Both the position numbers and the translations under genes were made by a program. From Tieghemiomyces parasiticus (Eukaryota; Kickxellomycota; Dimargaritomycetes; Dimargaritales; Dimargaritaceae), in assembly GCA_027575765.1 (NCBI GenBank), contig JANBPT010000295.1:1-46921 (forward strand): DNA of 46,921 nucleotides, written 5' to 3'. The notes beneath the pieces are model-generated. The model ran no database searches. It worked only from the letters and a program-made list of their open reading frames with translations, and was not told the origin of the DNA. Shown here in pieces: positions 44,177 to 46,921 of the stretch (positions are counted from its first letter, which is position 1; each line of letters starts with the position of its first letter).

Positions 44177-45571
44177 ACCGTTCGAGTATCTCCATCGTCC
44201 ACAGGTTGACAACCAGCCTTGCTCTTTGCTTATTTATGGTTAGCACCTCGGCCCTTTTGACCAATACTGGCAGCCCTCTCCTTCTTTCCCTTTCGTTTTA
44301 GATCAGTCCTTAACATTAAATGTCCAACGAGTTTCCCACAGCGGTACCGATCCCACTGACACTGGTCCTTCCTAAATAATCTTCCGGAACAGGGCCGGTC
44401 TTATCAGTTTAGATCCATTGTTTTAAAGTCGCCCTGGTTAGTTTGAATCCCTGGGCTTTACCAACAGTCTTTGAGCCCCTCGGTAGTGCCCTTTATCATT
44501 CAATTGAATAGTAAGAAAGGAGACCCTGTAACGATGGCCCTGGCCTCTGGAACCTCCCATCACCATGGTTGACTAGTGGGGCCCTGAGATTCACAGCCCA
44601 CATAGCCACAGCGAGCTAAAAAAACAAAGAAACCATGGATATACAGGCACTGCATTACCGGAAATGTGAGTAGTTGGGGTTTATAGCAACTATGCCCCCA
44701 ATGTAGTCATGAGTGGCTTTGGATCCCTATCATTGCGCTGTTAAAGTTCTATGTATATATCTCACACTCTGGGGTAGATTACATCTGCGGTTCGACTGTT
44801 AATTGGTCAGGATCGCCATGTGTATTCGGGTAGTAGGCTTGAAACTGTTGCATGAGGACAATGAAGTGATTTCGGGCAGCGAAGCTCAGGGTAGCGACGA
44901 TATGGGATACGATGGGAACCGGTGGTGATTCTGCTAGTAAGGACTAGCAAACGTAGGGGTCATTGCAAGCTGTACTAAAGGCATACGTGTGGCGGAGGTA
45001 TATATGAGGTGATCCACATTGAGCCGCCATCCTGATATCGCCCCCTATCCCCAACCGTTGTGCTCCACCAACCCCCAGGTCTACCAGATCTAGATAGACG
45101 ACGACCACGGGGCATAGAAAAGAAGCCGGGGACAGCCCCAATTAAATCAACCCTCCATATTCGTTCGTTTTATTATTACGCTTTACCTTGTCTTCACGGT
45201 GTCCCGTGCCCTTCCATACTACCCGTTTTCTAACCCCTATAACTTGCAACCGTTTAGGTCCTGTGAGCCCCCAAGTGGGTGAGTCCGTCTTTAATAAAGC
45301 ACCACTTAACACACGGGGGGGGTGTCGAGCAATTAACGATAATTGTTATTAGGCGCAAGACATAAGGTTGGTATGGAGGGTAGAGAGCAGGTGGAATGGA
45401 ATAGGGGGTGTAAGGGACAATAGGGCGTAGGGATTAGGACGGGGCGCTACGAGTGCCGGGCGATTCATAGTGTAGGTTAGCAGGCGGGGGGACAGCCGGG
45501 GTTGATATAGCTGAGCCTGTGACCTTGGGTGAGTGGTGACTCGGGAGGTTCTGCGGTTCGAGTCATTCGGC

Positions 45572-45586
45572 GTGTGTGTGTGTGTG
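45572..45586. repeat. GT dinucleotide repeat
   Basis: Fifteen bases of alternating G and T in an intergenic region. Confidence 0.8.
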
Positions 45587-46644
45587 GGCATTGTATGGGT
45601 TGTTGTGGTTGGGCATCGGTGTTGGGTGGTCGGTTTATGGGTACTACACTGTAGGCTTGATTTAAGACATTATTTATATCCATCCAGTAGAACGCCCAGT
45701 TGCGTTTGTCAACTTTTCGGTGAACTTGTACCGTTCATGGGCTTGGAGTAGACGTTGAAGCTGCTGTTCTGGACCGGGGATGACTCTGATTTTTTTCACT
45801 ACTCGCTATTAAGCAGCATATTGTACATGTGGCTAGGCGGAAAAGAATCCCAGAGGAGCTAGGGGTTCTCGGTGGGGGGTGCGGATGGATGAGGGGGTAA
45901 TAAGTGGTTGCGGAAGGTTACTCACCTCCGCTGACAAGTGACACAACTAGTACCAAGAATGGGTGGGCAGCTGCCACTTTAAGATTAAGAATTGGGAAAA
46001 GAGAATAGTTAAGAGATTTACCTGTGACTGAGGTATTTATATTGATTAGTGAATACGATAGGCAAATCACTGGCCATTTCCAATACTTGAGGACTGCCAA
46101 TCTGTTCGGTCGTGGGGGGGGGCGGTTGCTATTTCCCTGTGACGAACTCCATTTGATCGCTACCGTGTCCTTGTACAGTTTGGTGAATCGTTGTAAGTGT
46201 GGCAAGTTCGGGTCAAAATAAAGATAGCCATGGGTATATGGACGCCACAATCACCATCACCTTCGTCCGCTATTCCTTAACCTGCTCAATGGGTAGCTCG
46301 AACGAACCATATTATGCAATGTGGCGCACGACCATACTCGCCCACGCTGCACCCATTGGAACTGAATCTAGCGGCCGGTTCCTCGTCCGGCCATGCTGCT
46401 GGACGGGGGTCTCTAGCGCGTTAAGCCCCCTCTTCCGTCCCCATGAGCAGATAGTTCCCCTTCAAAGCTGCAATGGAACCGTGAACCATTCAATAGTGTG
46501 TTGTGACTATAATGACAATATCATATTGGTCGGTCGTAACACCTCACTGACCATAGACTATCTAGGACAACTTTTAAGGGTTGCCATTATCTATATAGTT
46601 GTTATTAATAGGAGCTCAATAGAAAAATAAGATCAATAATACAA

Positions 46645-46670
46645 AGAGAGAGAGAGAGAGAGAGAGAGAG
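46645..46670. repeat. AG microsatellite, about 13 units
   Basis: Twenty-six bases of uninterrupted AG on the plus strand, between an unsupported open frame and the partial gene at the right edge. On the minus strand it is a TC tract downstream of that gene. Confidence 0.9.
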
Positions 46671-46812
46671 GAATGAAAGAGAAGCGAAAGTAAGGATTGT
46701 GTACAGCTGGCCAAGGCATTAGGAACCACCTTATACTTGCCCGAGGGAACCCCCACCGAAAGATTTCTATTTAATGAACATTTTCACAGGGCACCATTTT
46801 CGCTCTCTAATC

Positions 46813-46921
46813 TCAGAACGACAGGGGGAACTTCTGAATCAAGCGGTATAGTGGCATCAGGTCATTCATGGTGAGGGCCTCCAGGAAAAGGTACACCGGA
46901 TCGTACTTGTGGCCCGTTGTA
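46813..46921 (-). CDS. 3' end of an unidentified minus-strand gene
   Basis: Read from the right edge on the minus strand, 35 codons are open and end in TGA at 46815-46813. Third positions are mostly C or G, like the confirmed genes, and the translation has regular amphipathic character: DPVYLFLEALTMNDLMPLYR, then LIQKFPLSF at the C-terminus. I do not recognise the family. The rest of the gene lies beyond the window. It is too short for certainty, but codon use argues for real coding sequence. Confidence 0.5.
   Translation of the reverse strand, partial: TTGHKYDPVYLFLEALTMNDLMPLYRLIQKFPLSF

Larger units (their letters stand above)
44177..46812. other. Intergenic region, 2.6 kb, no gene seen
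   Basis: AT-richer sequence with an AATAAA at 45293, a G-run at 45316-45322, a GT repeat at 45572-45586 and an AG microsatellite at 46645-46670. A 143-codon frame at 46199-46630 lacks coding bias and motifs and is not accepted. No RNA gene is supported. Confidence 0.45.

Noticed and set aside
44436..44460. GTTTGAATCC, matching a tRNA T-loop
   Set aside because: The flanking five-base arms are not complementary and no cloverleaf can be drawn.
45541..45580. GGTTCGAGTC, matching a tRNA B-box
   Set aside because: No A-box at a suitable distance, the T-stem does not pair and no acceptor stem forms.
46199..46630. 143-codon plus-strand frame near the right edge
   Set aside because: AT-rich codon use unlike the genes here, no motif, and no plausible ATG context; probably chance.
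1..46921. Search by eye for transposases, reverse transcriptases, CRISPR arrays, terminal inverted repeats and a metabolite gene cluster
   Set aside because: None found: no DDE, RT or integrase motifs, no regularly spaced repeats, and gene functions are unrelated housekeeping roles.

Overview
The window looks like nuclear DNA of a fungus, probably an early-diverging (zygomycete-grade) lineage. The evidence is GC-rich coding sequence with a strong preference for C or G at third codon positions, spliceosomal introns of about 60-240 bp with GTAAGT-like donors and CTAAC/CTGAC-like branch sites, pyrimidine-rich 5' leaders, and a set of ordinary eukaryotic housekeeping genes. Two features fit a basal fungus better than an ascomycete yeast: a SERCA-type calcium pump, and a ZGRF1-like protein in which the DUF2439 module is fused to a helicase. 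A placement near Dimargaritales or Kickxellomycotina is only a guess.

Layout, left to right. 2-1678 (+): 3' part of a Vps5/SNX1-type sorting nexin. 3486-6515 (+): intronless SERCA Ca2+-ATPase. 8927-10993 and 11929-13890 (+): two tandem paralogous NagD-type HAD phosphatases with nine and eight exons, whose intron positions match except for one extra intron in the first copy. 14602-19804 (+): a twelve-exon ZGRF1-like gene with two N-terminal DUF2439 modules and a C-terminal UPF1-like SF1 helicase. 20402-21878 (+): chorismate synthase. 22431-23717 (+): PPR-like mitochondrial protein. 24226-26136 (+): cytosolic aspartyl-tRNA synthetase. 27048-30794 (+): NEO1-type P4-ATPase. 31218-32294 (+): tRNA 2-thiolation protein NCS6/CTU1. 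33428-34480 (+): methylthioadenosine phosphorylase. 34942-37218 (-): SEC23, convergent with the previous gene and probably with a 5'UTR intron. 37219-42510: a gene-poor 5.3 kb stretch with some coding-like fragments. 42511-44176 (+): an unfamiliar gene with a signal peptide and an F-box-like N-terminus, whose frame is broken at a run of nine A. 46813-46921 (-): the last exon of a gene that leaves the right edge.

Most genes are unrelated housekeeping functions: membrane traffic (Vps5, SEC23, NEO1), Ca2+ homeostasis, aromatic amino acid synthesis, translation and tRNA modification, methionine salvage, and DNA repair. I see no operon-like logic, no transposase or integrase, no CRISPR array, and no rRNA or tRNA gene that I can support. 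The most interesting items are the ZGRF1-like fusion with a duplicated DUF2439 module, the intron difference between the tandem phosphatases, and the signal-peptide/F-box gene with its A9 frameshift. Exon boundaries were worked out by eye from splice consensus, reading frame and paralog comparison. No transcript data or homology search was used.
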